Assembly (NCBI GenBank): GCA_008508345.1 | Contig: QNGE01002417.1 | Span: 43,515-107,514, forward strand | DNA from: Paragonimus westermani | Taxonomy: Eukaryota > Platyhelminthes > Trematoda > Plagiorchiida > Troglotrematidae | DNA: 64,000 nucleotides | Direction: 5' to 3' | Shown: positions 44,301 through 54,605 of the stretch, piece after piece | How positions within the stretch are numbered: position 1 is the stretch's first letter | Layout: each line of letters opens with the position of its first letter | Program-made: the position numbers and the translations under genes | The notes under the pieces: model-generated | What the model was told of the DNA's origin: nothing | What the model saw: only the letters and a program-made list of their open reading frames with translations | Database searches by the model: none

Positions 44301-45766
44301 GATCACGCTTTCACAAAGCAACGGCGCTGTTGACTCGACATTAGGTAACACCGAATTATCTCATCTGAGGGGCCAACTACGCTCGGTCGTAAGTAAGGGA
44401 CAGATCGCCCGGTCGTCTTCGATAGGGGACACAGCTACAGCCTGTCAACCAAATTCGCTAACCTGGCGATTGAAACTTGGGTCAGATGGAAATCTTCAAT
44501 CTCATTAAATCTGTTGAACAATTTAAATTACTGATGGTAAATCGGGGATTTGGTTGATACTCAAGGTGAACTTAACTTCTGATCGCGGCTCTCACATTCA
44601 GGTACACTTCCCGGCCAGCCTCTTCGGAAAATAGACACTAGACTCGAGTTTTGCGTCTTTCGGAACGCATTAACAGCACGTAATCTTGCCATTTGGTGAC
44701 CACGTTCATTGAACAACTAATCAACACAACCAACAGATGTGGACAATAAGACAAAATGATTAGATCACGAAAGACGGGAGTACACTTAATTTAACACCGG
44801 TCTGCCGAGAAGCGTTAAATAATAGACAATAACGATAGGCTAGCCAGCTTCCTTCGTAAAATTCTATTTCTTCACTCAGACAGGACGTTCAGACGATAAT
44901 ACAGCAGACATGATGTGATCATTTCAACACGTTTTGAAGCATGGCAAGTGAAATTATCACGCTTCATAAATTGCACTCTTATGTACGTGGGGATAGTAGA
45001 ACACATTGGGAATGAAATCAGTCTACTGCATCTTTCTCAAGTCAGGATGTTCCAGGTGGGTTGGCTCGATTTCAACGGTGGACGGGGTCGCACTGCTGAT
45101 GCACACCTGAGTAGGCATTAAAACAGATTAGTTGGTTTCTACAGAGTGAAAGGTCGCGGTCCCACCAGATGAAGGGAGAAAACTAAGTTAGCTTGCCTAG
45201 ACCCAGTTACCTGGATCATTTTAAACTGGAAAAGGTAAAGATAGCCAAAAGAAGATTAGGAAATGATGAATAGCATATGTAACATACCACTCCTCGTTCT
45301 TGTGGGCCTCGAAAAAATCCTCTATGTGACGTTTAGAGTAGGACTCCTTGTATTCACGATATTTGCTGCATGCCTCTTCCTCAGTTACCAAATCATCCAA
45401 AGGTTCAAGGAACCGTTTAAACGGTACCAAGGGAGGCCTGTAAAATCCCTCATCTTCGAAATTTCCGTTATTTCTGACATCGCGACGTCTGGGACCTGTG
45501 TTGCGGTAGTCTTCGTTGTAATCACGACGGGAACGTTTATAAGGTGGCTCGGCAGCAGGAGACCGTCCCCTGTCAAACCCAGACGAACGTATCTCTGGAT
45601 TATTGCGCTGATCAACACGGTTGTATCCTCCACCGAAAGAACCTGTTCGATCATCAAAAGGTTCTCGTTTGTCACCAGGCCGTCTTTTATTGTCATAATC
45701 ACTACGCTCGCGCCGGAACTTGTCCCGACTTCGCTGGCGCTCAGATTCCTCGTCTGAGTCCGCCAT
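26324..45766 (-). CDS. SRRT: SRRT/ARS2, serrate RNA effector molecule (10 coding exons)
   Basis: Joining 45766-45288, 43993-43702, 36412-36157, 35532-35234, 35157-34662, 33450-33155, 32309-32161, 30997-30619, 27841-27606 and 26399-26324 gives an uninterrupted frame of 986 codons including the stop, and every intron is GT-AG. The protein (985 residues; human 876) matches ARS2 from end to end: MADSDEE then a basic Arg/Asp-rich N-terminus, the YHPD domain with [16 protein letters not shown], an acidic low-complexity insert, the central RRM-like domain ([30 protein letters not shown]), [14 protein letters not shown] and [12 protein letters not shown], a C2H2 finger ([18 protein letters not shown]) and a Gly/Arg and Gln/Ala-rich tail. 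ARS2 is nuclear and joins the cap-binding complex to miRNA biogenesis, RNA 3'-end formation and decay. Introns run from 76 bp to 7.3 kb. Confidence 0.94.
26701..26951. repeat. foldback (inverted-repeat) element in the last SRRT intron
   Basis: The left arm (26701-26793) and right arm (26853-26951) are reverse complements with roughly 80% identity around a loop of about 60 bases. Matching words are gaaacaaaccgcagggctgt against gaaacaaataacggagctgt, and tgcacacagagat on both sides. The form fits a MITE or a foldback remnant. No clear target-site duplication was made out. Confidence 0.75.
26952..27605 (-). other. rest of SRRT intron 9
   Basis: A 127-codon minus frame (27199-27582) and a 125-codon plus frame lie here, with no family signature. 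The exon chain skips them. I see nothing else. Confidence 0.5.
27606..27841 (-). CDS. SRRT: SRRT exon 9: Gln/Ala-rich tail
   Basis: Acceptor gttttgacag|GACTAT, donor AACCG|GTAGGT. It encodes [20 protein letters not shown], a run of Ala and an Arg/Asn/Gly segment. If not spliced it would stop at 27602-27604. The GTAGGT donor and the fit to exon 10 argue for splicing. Confidence 0.85.
27842..30618 (-). other. SRRT intron 8
   Basis: A 2.8-kb intron. It contains the 54-bp palindrome at 30383-30436 and, at 28931, an isolated gagttcgaatc word resembling a pol III B box. The rest is unassigned. Confidence 0.5.
30383..30436. repeat. 54-bp near-perfect palindrome
   Basis: Left arm gcgaataacaatgcgtgtg and right arm acacgcattgttattcgc pair almost fully; only a couple of central positions mismatch, with a tiny loop (tatat). 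It is within SRRT intron 8 and could form a hairpin in RNA on either strand. Confidence 0.9.
30619..30997 (-). CDS. SRRT: SRRT exon 8: C2H2 finger and RGG-like tail
   Basis: Acceptor attcgcgcag|ATTCAA, donor CAG|GTTGGT. It starts with [20 protein letters not shown], then [20 protein letters not shown] and [18 protein letters not shown], nearly identical to human ARS2 around its zinc finger. It continues into a Gly/Arg-rich segment ([16 protein letters not shown]). End phase 0. Confidence 0.95.
30998..32160 (-). other. SRRT intron 7
   Basis: No gene or classified repeat. A short imperfect inverted repeat (actaactg ... cagttagt) is seen at about 31530-31567. Confidence 0.5.
32161..32309 (-). 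CDS. SRRT: SRRT exon 7
   Basis: Acceptor tttgtgttcag|AATTTT, donor AACC|GTAAGT. It reads [40 protein letters not shown] and [10 protein letters not shown], against human SVRESLSEEEAQKMGRKDPE. The coding frame is shorter than 60 codons and lacks its own Met. Confidence 0.94.
33155..33450 (-). CDS. SRRT: SRRT exon 6
   Basis: Acceptor ctcttttatcag|CCGAAA, donor CGG|GTAAAT. It encodes [35 protein letters not shown] and [10 protein letters not shown], equal to human LDKLLLYLRIVHSLDYY and MPNRCGIIHVRG. End phase 0. Confidence 0.95.
33451..34661 (-). other. SRRT intron 5 with repeat fragments
   Basis: At about 33720-33770, read in reverse, tgatgtattgctgttgatga matches the extreme 3' tail of the LINE copies at 13580 and 42447. 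At about 34060-34110, tactgatgagtagtcgggga then tttggtttatcttcaag matches the SINE-like repeat at 44530 (tactgatggtaaatcgggga). Confidence 0.5.
34662..35157 (-). CDS. SRRT: SRRT exon 5: RRM-like domain
   Basis: Acceptor tttgcccctcag|TTATGC, donor TTGG|GTAAGC. It follows exon 4 after a 76-bp intron. It encodes [60 protein letters not shown] and [19 protein letters not shown], each aligned with human ARS2. Confidence 0.96.
35234..35532 (-). CDS. SRRT: SRRT exon 4
   Basis: Acceptor cattcttgcag|CAGCC, donor GAG|GTCAGT. It ends with [20 protein letters not shown] then AELRE, matching human RPLHKTCSLFMRNIAPNISR, the first strand of the RRM-like domain. The preceding part is Thr/Pro/Asp-rich linker. 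Confidence 0.94.
36157..36412 (-). CDS. SRRT: SRRT exon 3: acidic low-complexity segment
   Basis: Acceptor ttgttctag|GCATCT, donor GCGAG|GTATGA. It is Ser/Asp/Glu-rich ([36 protein letters not shown]), the equivalent of the acidic insert of human ARS2. Sequence identity is not expected here; start and end phases (0 and 1) fit the neighbours. Confidence 0.85.
37560..38015 (+). repeat. old LINE 3' fragment
   Basis: The plus strand carries [14 protein letters not shown] (about 37627-37668), the counterpart of [13 protein letters not shown] in the 40380 copy, then the shared tail words gatgtccgcgttcgaccact, ctaagtactaaggatgccag and ggctcttgcgactcagagcc. It is highly diverged. Confidence 0.65.
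40380..42480 (+). mobile_element. 5'-truncated RTE-like LINE: linker, RT, C-terminal domain, 3' tail
   Basis: The plus strand reads, with shifts, [20 protein letters not shown] (about 40600), [16 protein letters not shown] (about 40852), [20 protein letters not shown] (about 41040), [20 protein letters not shown] (about 41130), then the palm region and the typical end domain: [32 protein letters not shown] and [13 protein letters not shown] (to about 41985). The 3' tail runs to gatgatgaaaatg near 42475. This order and the [10 protein letters not shown] end are typical of RTE-type non-LTR elements. It is the least decayed copy here, but stops and frameshifts remain. It is antisense within SRRT intron 2. 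Confidence 0.82.
42481..43701 (-). other. unassigned part of SRRT intron 2
   Basis: Short frames at 42605-42817 and 43072-43350 (minus) carry no recognised motif. I see nothing else. Confidence 0.4.
43702..43993 (-). CDS. SRRT: SRRT exon 2
   Basis: Acceptor ttctaaag|GCTCCG, donor CAG|GTAACC. It encodes [37 protein letters not shown] and [20 protein letters not shown], the conserved region after EEW in ARS2. End phase 0. Confidence 0.95.
43994..45287 (-). other. SRRT intron 1 with SINE-like copy
   Basis: A 1.3-kb intron. The part 44190-44720 is an older copy of the tRNA-derived repeat seen at 16000-16560. The rest is unassigned. Confidence 0.6.
44190..44720 (-). repeat. SINE-like repeat, second copy
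   Basis: Shares with 16000-16560, in the same orientation, the block around the degenerate B box (agagtccagttcccgagagt) followed by gtggaaaagttacgc, and the cggccagcctcttcggaaaa block. It also shares tactgatggtaaatcgggga with 34066. Divergence is high. Confidence 0.45.
45288..45766 (-). CDS. SRRT: SRRT exon 1
   Basis: Starts with ATG ([20 protein letters not shown]), matching the ARS2 start, and contains [15 protein letters not shown] Arg/Asp/Tyr sequence and [30 protein letters not shown] and [11 protein letters not shown], like human KTFKEFLLSLDD and DFFLAHKDEEW. Donor TG|GTATGT, phase 2. The in-frame upstream Met at 45793 is ignored because an acceptor lies between it and this ATG. Confidence 0.95.
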
Positions 45767-45772
45767 ACCACG

Positions 45773-45785
45773 GCTGAAATGGAAA
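45773..45785 (-). promoter_or_regulatory. splice acceptor 7 nt before the SRRT start codon
   Basis: The minus strand reads attttccatttcag|CCGTGGT then ATG. A good acceptor this close to the start suggests either a 5' UTR intron or a spliced-leader trans-splice site, which is common in flatworms. No matching 5' exon was identified. Confidence 0.5.
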
Positions 45786-46674
45786 ATGCACACATGAATT
45801 CGGTCCGCATGGAACTGTCAAAGAAGCACTGTTACAAGCCGGGTGGCAGTTGAGAGGAAAAGTTCCATTTAGTTGAAACCGAAGAACACCTGATTATGCT
45901 TAACTTGCCGATCACGAAAAAGTCACCAATTAGGGTCGGATTAAAAATGATATAGTGAAACATGACAATACATTTGCCAGTCAATCACCGTGATACCATA
46001 TAACAAAGGGCCAGGCTCATTAGCGCTCAGACAGTGCGCATGAAAGAAGCGTAACTACCAGTTTTCTTACTCACAATGCCTGAAACCCGTTATAAGGCTG
46101 GCGCGGCCAAATGCGAACATTGAGAACTACTGAGAAAGACAACTGTACTAACAGCCCCTGGGAACAAAGAAATCAGCATTGTGATGGCGCGTGGCTCACT
46201 CAAGAGTACATCATGACTGACAAGGACTCATCACCAAAGCTAGAAAATTCGATGCCGCACTGAAACATGGGGTGAAAAAATGCTAGCTTAAATGTGAAAG
46301 CGAGTGGCAATAAAAATTACGATGCCGAAACACATCCTACAGAAAGACGACTAAGTTCCAGAGGAATAAGTCGACGTCCACAAAGTATCCCCGTGTCATT
46401 TAATACCCACATTCTTACTTCCCACATAAACCAGAACAACGAAACACCCACGCTAATTGATCCCAAACGTGCCCTGACGGAGAATCTTTAGGTCACGGAA
46501 ACCCAGGAGGAGATACGAACGCGATCTACATTAGTTACTATTGTCTAGCACTATTTTCTACGTGCTTCTCAACCACCATTTGAACCGGCCAGTTTTAACG
46601 TTCGTACACGTACATACGTCATCAGACGCACCTCGCAACCTTCGCTAGAGTTTATAAATACACATGCATGAATA

Positions 46675-46720
<46 letters not shown>

Positions 46721-49700
46721 CCATTCACACAAGACCGTCCGTAAGGACCGTGGGTTTCGCCGCAAGCGGCAAATGAGGCAAACTGCTACGCTGAGAGGGC
46801 AAGCGGGCAGGAGTTGTGCAAATGACAAATCGATGAACAATGGACAAAAACGTGTAGCAGCGTGGTGGCACGCGGTGAAAGTACAAGGGTGTTGATACTA
46901 AAGTCAGAAAGAAATTAAGTGGCATGCAGCGTTCAACCTCAGAAGTTTACGGTTATCATAACGACAAACAACTTTTCGGCTGTTCGAAGTGAGGGTATTT
47001 GCTCCGGGGTCCCATCCAGAACTTTGGTCAAACATCCCAGTACATTGGGTTAGTTCGCTGGAGTCGGTGAGCAGAACACGTTTCAGCCAAGTAGGAAGCC
47101 CAGGGCGCATAGAAGTTGCGCCAGGAGTGGCTGGGCATATTAAAGGCCTCCTACACTAGGAAGTGGATCTCATCTGAAGGATACACCGGATATAGGTGAT
47201 CACAACCGACAAGGTTGTTTCCATGGAGTCATCTACTTGAGTTAGTGGACAACGTGTTTATATACCCTCTGTACTGGGTAAATGAACAAGAATATTGGAC
47301 ACGTTCTGTGATCGATTCATAAAGCGCCTCTCTGAGGATTTGAAACATGGCCTTTGAAGCACTTGCGTGAACAGCCAGTGGCTCACCAAACTGATTGGTC
47401 TGACATCCGCCACCGTACATCGGCGGGTAAAACTTACTACGAGAAGGCGACTGACAGTTCTCACTGCGCGCTTATAGTTTTTGGGGAGGTGAACATGAGA
47501 TCTAGTCCCAACAGTGAAGAGGGGTTTAACAGATGCGTTAGGGATCTTTGCTAGAAACGTGAAGTTTGTCAGTCCGGGCCTGGAATGGAGCACAATAATC
47601 TCGTCTCAGGCAGGCATACTAGCTAAACGAGTATCGAATCGTACGGTTCACATACACTGGATTTGGCCGGGGGTAGCTGTTTGACGGCGAGCGTAGAACC
47701 GGGGTTCGTAGCCCTGAAGCCTTCACATCGAACCGCACTTTAGCTGGAGTTTTAACATCTTTGACTGGTGAAATCACTAAACGCGGCCAACAACAGACCT
47801 TAGTAGCATCTGTTGTTCACTTCTGTTTGCTCACAATGAGCGGCGTGGCCATAGATACGTCGCATTAGTTTTTAGTATAATTAACTATTTACCCGCTCTA
47901 CAATGGCACGTACATTTCAGGTGTCCAGATGCCGTCGACCAGTCTAGCAGACAGGCTTAATCCGGCGTAGCAACTGCTCCTGATGGTTTCATGAAAATTC
48001 GCACAAGCATGAGATATAATGGTTTGGACGTGCAACAGCACGACGCCGGTCACAACGGCTAAAGTCGTGCAGTCGTGACCAACCTGTTAAGTGGTTTTTC
48101 CTTTACTGACTACATCCGGTAAAAAGTAAATAAGACTGGTAACACTTGAGTAAAATGCAGTGTGCTAAGACGCTCCAAAAGAAACCCTTCATGAGAACAG
48201 TGTCTGTAATGCTGATGGACGTTATCAATGGTGGTGATCAAATTCGTTGGCTGTAGTCGAATGATCATCGCCTGTGGGCGTAATAAGTGGTTCACAGAAC
48301 GAAGTCACTTACGGTCGAACGCCGAACGACATTGACAGTTTGACTCGTGGGACATATTTCATCATATCCGGATATAGTTGTCACGCATTTTTTCAAGGCC
48401 GTGAGACATTTTTTAGATTATCCTGCGCATATTTCGCGTCGAAGGGTGTCTTGGGGCTCGTTTTAAAAAATGAAACGTTCGAGGTAATAATGTATCTTCA
48501 ACTATCTCAAAATATGCATGGTCTTTAAATACATTTAATGCCGAATGAACTCAGTGTGACATGAGCTCAAGCCATCAAAACACGGTCACTCCTGTGAACA
48601 TGACTGCAGAGCCGGTCCCAAACATATCTGAAGTGACTACAGAGGACGAGTGGCACGTTAGGGACTGTTGAGACCGGGTTACTATGTGGTCCATAAACAA
48701 CTCATGAAACTAGGGCATTCAAGGTAGCGCAGACAAAAATACGCAAATAGGGAAGATGGATAACAGACAGAAGGCCGGACGAACACAGTCGGGTCACTTG
48801 GTGTAACCAGTAATCGAGTCCTAATGCACTTGACTTGAGCTGTGCACATCGGCACTGCGTGAGTGGTCAATGACTCTACAGGCGCAATCCACTGCAACAA
48901 CCAGGTGTCATCAACGTTTCCCAGTGGAAATCGATGTCTCTAACCAATAAAGGGAGCACAAAACACTTTCGGTGCACAAAGAGAACGGTTTAATTGATTC
49001 GGGCCTACGAAACGTTGTGACCAATCCAAGTATCAACCACAGGACTTTTTAAACAGCCTGGGTGCACATAAATCCCTGTGGTAGCAGAGGCTTCATCATG
49101 TGAAGCCAGAAAGCAACGTTATCCCTAACGTAACACCATAAATACTTTGAACTACAAAGGGATGAAGCTCACCTGCTGCACATTGACTGTCAGGTGACCG
49201 AACAAAGCAAATCTAGTCGCATCATACAAACCGGACAGTCTGATTTGCGTATAAGGATGGAGTCCACATGAACGATTTACTCCACCTTCGACAGATGAAC
49301 GAACACCTTATAGGGTCATCGTTAACCAAGACTGCAGGTCATCACAATTTTACGAGTAGACAGAGCGCGATCCCCAGTAGACGTAATAGAGCGTGGCAAC
49401 TAAGTCAGTTAGTGTGGAAAAGAACTCTAGAAACAGCCCTGAGTTCAGTGAACATTAACCTAGTGAAGATGCGTTCAGGGCGGCTTCACAGTTTGAGCGC
49501 TGTCAAACACGAAGAGACAGCTGCTCCAGCGTGCACACCGACATTAGGTCATTTTAGATCCGAAATTATTTCCTAAGATCATAAGCCACGTGTCAAGTGT
49601 CTGCAGAAGCATTACGAGTGATATTCCGAGAGGCAGTGACCAGCTAAGAACTGCAACCCACTCTGGCAATCCAAACCAGTTAACGCAAAATTGAAGTGGC

Positions 49701-50600
49701 TCAAGATCGAAGGCAATTGAGATTGAAGAAACGGAGTAACGTAAACTGAAGAATTATGGGTCATTACAAGAATGCAATCTTCGATGTCACTGTGCATCTA
49801 GAGAACGGCAAAAAATGACTTACCTATCCAATCCTTCACATCACAAAAGCGGCCGATGGTATATGGCTGCTGCCTAGGGTGGCGCAAATTTTATGGTAAC
49901 ATGGATTTAAAGAAAAATGACGACGGTATGAGTTGTGATCGGCTATGTTTTTTTTACAGGTAATTCCAGGCGCGGTGGCCATGCATCTCAGGCTGCACAA
50001 CATACCTTTCAAGGCACAATGGCGACGCAATGGCGAGCCTGCAGGCAAAACCGGCAGTTCAAACAAAGCGACACATCCACCCTGGCTTTGTATTTGTGTT
50101 TCGGTGTTAAAACTACTCACCCAACTTACAAACTGCTGAAAACATCATAGATTGTTAAATAGATCAGTGCATAAGAAATACTACAAGCAACAATTGGCGG
50201 GCGATTCGAAGTTGAGGATAATAGTGAAAGACGTAACCCGTCATTTCTTCATCTACCTTGGTTACAAGAATTATTTCATTGAACATTCCGTTTTCTTAGC
50301 TTAATACCTGTGACAAAAGTTAAACTAGCGGAGATCTGTGTCACTGGCCGAGAGTTGAAAACGAGCTTACCTGTGTTATTTTCAAAGTTTGGTTTAGCTG
50401 CGGTTGCTGCTGTCGCTTGCGTGCAGTGATAGTTGTATGTGAATACACAAATGCCAAAATAATATATATATGATGGTGCAGACATTACTAATCATTTCGG
50501 TGACTCTGGGTATTTTTATATGTTTAGGGAATGCACTGTATTGTATCTTTCGAAGTAACGCCTGGGAAACGCGAACCTCACACTTTCTCACAGTTCCGGG
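45786..50600. other. 5' flank of SRRT and intergenic DNA
   Basis: No gene recognised in 4.8 kb. A (TA)n tract lies at 46672-46719. Minus frames at 47229-47593 and a plus frame at 49935-50150 (after a good acceptor, gttttttttacag) are protein-like but match no family I know. The SRRT promoter should be within the first few hundred bases; no TATA box stands out. Confidence 0.45.
46672..46719. repeat. (TA)n microsatellite
   Basis: About 24 TA units with one interruption (atatattatata). Confidence 0.95.
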
Positions 50601-50605
50601 AGTGC

Positions 50606-50903
50606 CTTCAGAAGTGCACGGATGATGTCGATTTCTCTGTGTGCTCGTTAGACGAGCCGTAAGTCCCAAACGATTTTGAAGTACCATATGGTAAGTTGGT
50701 ATTGTTCCCTGCAAACCGCCCATATTCATTACTGTCGTACGAAGTGTGAATGGCATAAGAGGGTATGTAGGGGGTGCGACGAGCATAGTGGGCCAACTCT
50801 TGTCATTGTTATCAAATAAGTTCTCGCGACACATCTTGCAAATCACGATTTTATGTTGTCCGGAGAAATGCCTCTCTGAAGTCCTTGGGGATGCTGTTTT
50901 CAC
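50606..50903 (-). pseudogene. possible 3' end of an unrecognised membrane protein
   Basis: Two overlapping minus frames join into protein-like sequence. HKIVICKMCRENLFDNNDKS (from about 50865) is followed one frame away by HYARRTPYIPSYAIHTSYDS and GTSKSFGTYGSSNEHTEKST, ending at a stop at 50608. The last 60 residues are Tyr/Ser/Asn-rich, like a cytoplasmic tail. The frame change at about 50800 has no splice consensus, so this is either a pseudogene or an assembly error. Family unknown. Confidence 0.25.
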
Positions 50904-51211
50904 TCAGTCTCCAAAGTGCCCAAAAAGTTCTCTCAAAATTAGACGTGAGCGCTACTGGCGACCGTGAAACTTCTTGTGCTCCATAATGGAAAATGGCCTG
51001 TATGGCCCGTTCTCCATCCCCGGGTTAGCAAGCGGAATTGGCTGTGTACATCCTGGCAAGTATCGGTCCACTGATATGTTGACTGTAAAACAACCACTGG
51101 CTCATTCGATACCTGCAAACTTCGATCGCACTCTGATACTTTCGTATACAAAATGCAAGATGCGAAAGCAACAAGAAGATCAAACCTGCTCGACCGAACA
51201 GTCACGGAACA

Positions 51212-51604
51212 TCATAATCGGAGGTGTTTCTTATCTGCCTGATCATGTTCAAGGGCCAACTTGAGGATTTTATGGGCCCTCGTAGGAGGTCTTACGCAAG
51301 ACGCCTGGCACCACCGCAATAGAGCATTGCATCGCGTGGTCACGTACTCGGCTAGGGTGGTAGTGATTCGCACTTTCTTCGGCTCGTGTAAAAGTGCTAT
51401 ACTGTCCGCGGACAAGTCTAATTCAACATCCATCAGAAGTGCTGTACAAAGACGATTTTTCGTAATCACTGTAAGAGTACATACGATGGCTATAGTAGAG
51501 GCATCTGACGAATCTATGAAGTTAAACCGTGCACCTACCAAGTGACAGGTTGAAGCTGGCTGCCGTGGAATAGACACCCAATTATGTCCGACGTTTGTGT
51601 ACAT
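51212..51604 (-). CDS. possible exon: extracellular beta-sandwich domain
   Basis: The minus frame reads SDASTIAIVCTLTVITKNRL then CTALLMDVELDLSADSIALL and EPKKVRITTTLAEYVTT. The alternation of hydrophobic residues and the C.L...T......V...L pattern resemble integrin-alpha leg (calf) or DUF11-like beta-sandwich domains. That resemblance is by eye and weak. It may belong with the segments up to 57660 to one gene. Confidence 0.28.
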   Translation of the reverse strand: MYTNVGHNWVSIPRQPASTCHLVGARFNFIDSSDASTIAIVCTLTVITKNRLCTALLMDVELDLSADSIALLHEPKKVRITTTLAEYVTTRCNALLRWCQASCVRPPTRAHKILKLALEHDQADKKHLRL

Positions 51605-52470
51605 TCACAGTGAACAATCGGTTGACCGGCATTACAGCAATAGTTACTGATCTGTACCGGCTCACTGCAGTGTCCACATGACAATTCTGCTTAAGGCTTC
51701 TTTACCTACATCAGTTGCTTACGGCTTGTAGATGCAGCAATGTTCAAGGTGATTACTATAAAACCACTTACCTTGCACTCAGATACTTTTCGAACCGGAG
51801 TATGGGGTCCTCCTGTTCAGATGTTTTCGGACAAGGTAACTTGCAAACATGGTCACTTGGCAAAGAATATTCTTGGCGTACAAGTCAACACGAACAACTT
51901 CATGACGGTCGCATCCGTATTTGAGTTGCACTTCAAGCTCTTGCATCAGCCACCAGCGGCTAGATAAACTCTAGGATCCGTCCTCTTTTTAACTGTACGT
52001 TGGCATTCTCCACCCTATTACTTTTGCGATTGCTGAGGTGGATGACATAGTCTTGTGCATGAATGACCCATTTGGGCTTGACATAGAGCCAATAACATAA
52101 CAACTAACTTATAAGCTTCCTAGTCGTTCGGTGGATGATATTTAGGTCACTTTTGAAACTACGGTATACCGTGCAACGGTGCACATTACTGTTGCTAATT
52201 ATCTAAATTAGCCATTCGGTTGAAGAGACAAAGACTGCGAAAAGCGTTTGTCTTTTAACGGACATGGCAAACGAATTGTACTCAGTTACACGCTTAGGTA
52301 AGGCGTCACGTGCATGGAAGTAATCCAACGTGAAATTGCATCTGAACACCACACTGGCTGCTTTCATTTGCATAGCCATCCTGTCCATCACAAACGCCTT
52401 CACCGTAACGTGCTGTCCCATCATTTCTGGGAAATTTTCGAACAGCCTACGTGGCGAAACATACTTCTCG

Positions 52471-53090
52471 CTACGAACTTACCCGTATATCACCGGTCGG
52501 CCGCGTCCCATGCCATCCGTTACTAAGATTTGATATAACTTCCAGCTTCGAAAGCATGAGGAAACGTTCAATAACATACTTCTGCCCGTTCGTCCAACGA
52601 GTGGACTCCACATTCACAAAATGCGGCAAACGCTGGCACAGTTTAATTTGCGGTTTCTTGGCAAAGCAGATGTGCTTATACCTGTTGCCTTCATGCCGCA
52701 TGGCGCGCACCAGATTTATCGAACTGATTACCGACAGCACTTCCGAGAGGTTCCCTAATGTTTCGTTACCATTCCTACCCAAAACCAACGTGATATTTCA
52801 GGCTTTAACTTGCGGGGATTGTTTCCAACTTCAGCGGTCGTGATAATCTTCCCGTAAACATCCGCTTCATACTGCTTAATGTCGGCAGTTGGTGTAGTAT
52901 ATTCGAAAAGACTCCTGCATTCGTTCAGTCCACTGATGGCGTGTACGCGGTTTGTAAGAGGAGGCTCATATACCAGACAATTAGGGGCTGGTTGTGCTCT
53001 AACTCGAAAGAGCTCACAATCAGATGGGCATTTCGTCGGATCACATGAAATCTTGAACTGCAACATGGGTCGCGAGAACCGGATTTTCAA
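52471..53090 (-). CDS. possible exons of the same unrecognised gene
   Basis: Two consecutive minus frames are protein-like: LQFKISCDPTKCPSDCELFR to EADVYGKIITTAEVGNN (to about 52815), then GNLSEVLSVISSINLVRAMR to VIERFLMLSKLEVISNL (to about 52540). They contain Cys clusters and an N-glycosylation sequon. The junction near 52770-52815 has candidate but not convincing splice sites. Confidence 0.22.
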
Positions 53091-54323
53091 AATAAACAGT
53101 TAATCCAATAGGCCAGTCGAAAACTCCCGCATACGCTCCTACGCCTCCTGTAGTTTGTACAACGGTAATAAATCTAGGCGGTTTTCAGGGAAACACGCCA
53201 ACTTACCTTATTTTACTTTAGGACCGTTTTAGACCTACGCCTCTTACCAGGAACGTAAATAATACACACACCCTCCATGCACCTCTGAAGGCACTCCTGG
53301 AACTGTGGGAAATTGCAGAATTCACAATTCTCAAACACAAAATAAACCATTCCTCAAAAATAAGCGAATGCCCCGAAGTGCTAAATAATATCTGCATCAT
53401 CGCATGTCTATATACACATTTGCTCGGCAGCCACGTGTTAACACTCTCACATGCATGTAATCACAACAGCAGCCATACCGAATTTCTGAAATAACGTTCG
53501 TACTGTTGTTTTTAATTAACGGCCAGTTAAAACAAACAGATATGAATCCATGACACAGATTTCGGCGTTTCCAATTTCCGCACAATGTACCAAGCTAATA
53601 AGCCGAAGTATGCGGCGAAATGATTTTTCACCCACGACACCTGAAGAAATTACAGTCTACGACTAGCACTCAAGAAGTAACAGCTTCCTTTGGCATTATC
53701 TTCAGAGCAGCACTGCGACTTGGCCCCCCAACCTACAGAGGGTTAAAACCCTAAACGAGGCCGTCCAAAGAATGGCCACAAAAACCGCTCTAGAGACGTG
53801 CACGTAGTCCTTTGAAAAGAGTTCGCGAAATTAGTATTCGGTGATTTATTGATTGCCTTCCAAATTCTTAAGAACTCGAACCACATGTGTAGAGCTTTAC
53901 TCCAGGTCTTTACGAAATTTGCATTCAGGGATCAAGCTCTCAGACCGCAGCTCTAAAGTAGTCGACTGAAATGCCGGCCTGGATATTTTTCTTGCTACAC
54001 GTTTATGGAGTTCGAAAGTCTCTGCCTAGTAGTATTGCTTCCGTGAATACTTTGCTCTCTTTTATCGTTCGTTCGGGTCGATTTTCCTTTGTGTACTTCA
54101 GAGGCTTCACCTGGTTTTGGTTTAAGGTTTATTGACCCGGGCTCACTATTGGTTGCCCGGAGACATGGGCAGTTAAGGACAACAGTTTCCAATTCCCTCA
54201 CCAGTCCAACTAATCCGATGTGCTCGAAATTGACCTGAAGTTGGTCGACATCGGTAGGTTCAATAGTTCGGCTACTGGTTGAGGGGGTTCCTGAGTTGTA
54301 GATGGACTGCTTCTCGGTATTGT

Positions 54324-54358
54324 GGAGGAGGAGGAGGAGGAGGAGGAGGAGGAGGAGA
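54324..54358. repeat. (GGA)n microsatellite
   Basis: About eleven GGA/GAG units, starting at tgtggaggag. Confidence 0.95.
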
Positions 54359-54605
54359 ATGACAATGATACGGTCGTGGGCCCGGTATACTCAGAAAACT
54401 GACGGGACTAACATAGTAAATGTACACAGAATGCGCAGTTCACTCATTATTAGGCATTCGAAAGAACGGGAGGATTGCAGACAAAGGGAAGAAAATTGTC
54501 TATGTTTAAACAGATGTTAGGGGTGCGCCATTGAGCACTTTGATCTCTCCTAGTTAACTGCCTAATATATATGCTTGACGATATGTGTGGCAACAGGCAC
54601 AGACC

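Noticed and set aside
45263..45757. 164-codon plus-strand frame with hydrophobic stretches
   Set aside because: It is the antisense shadow of SRRT exon 1, whose sense strand matches ARS2.
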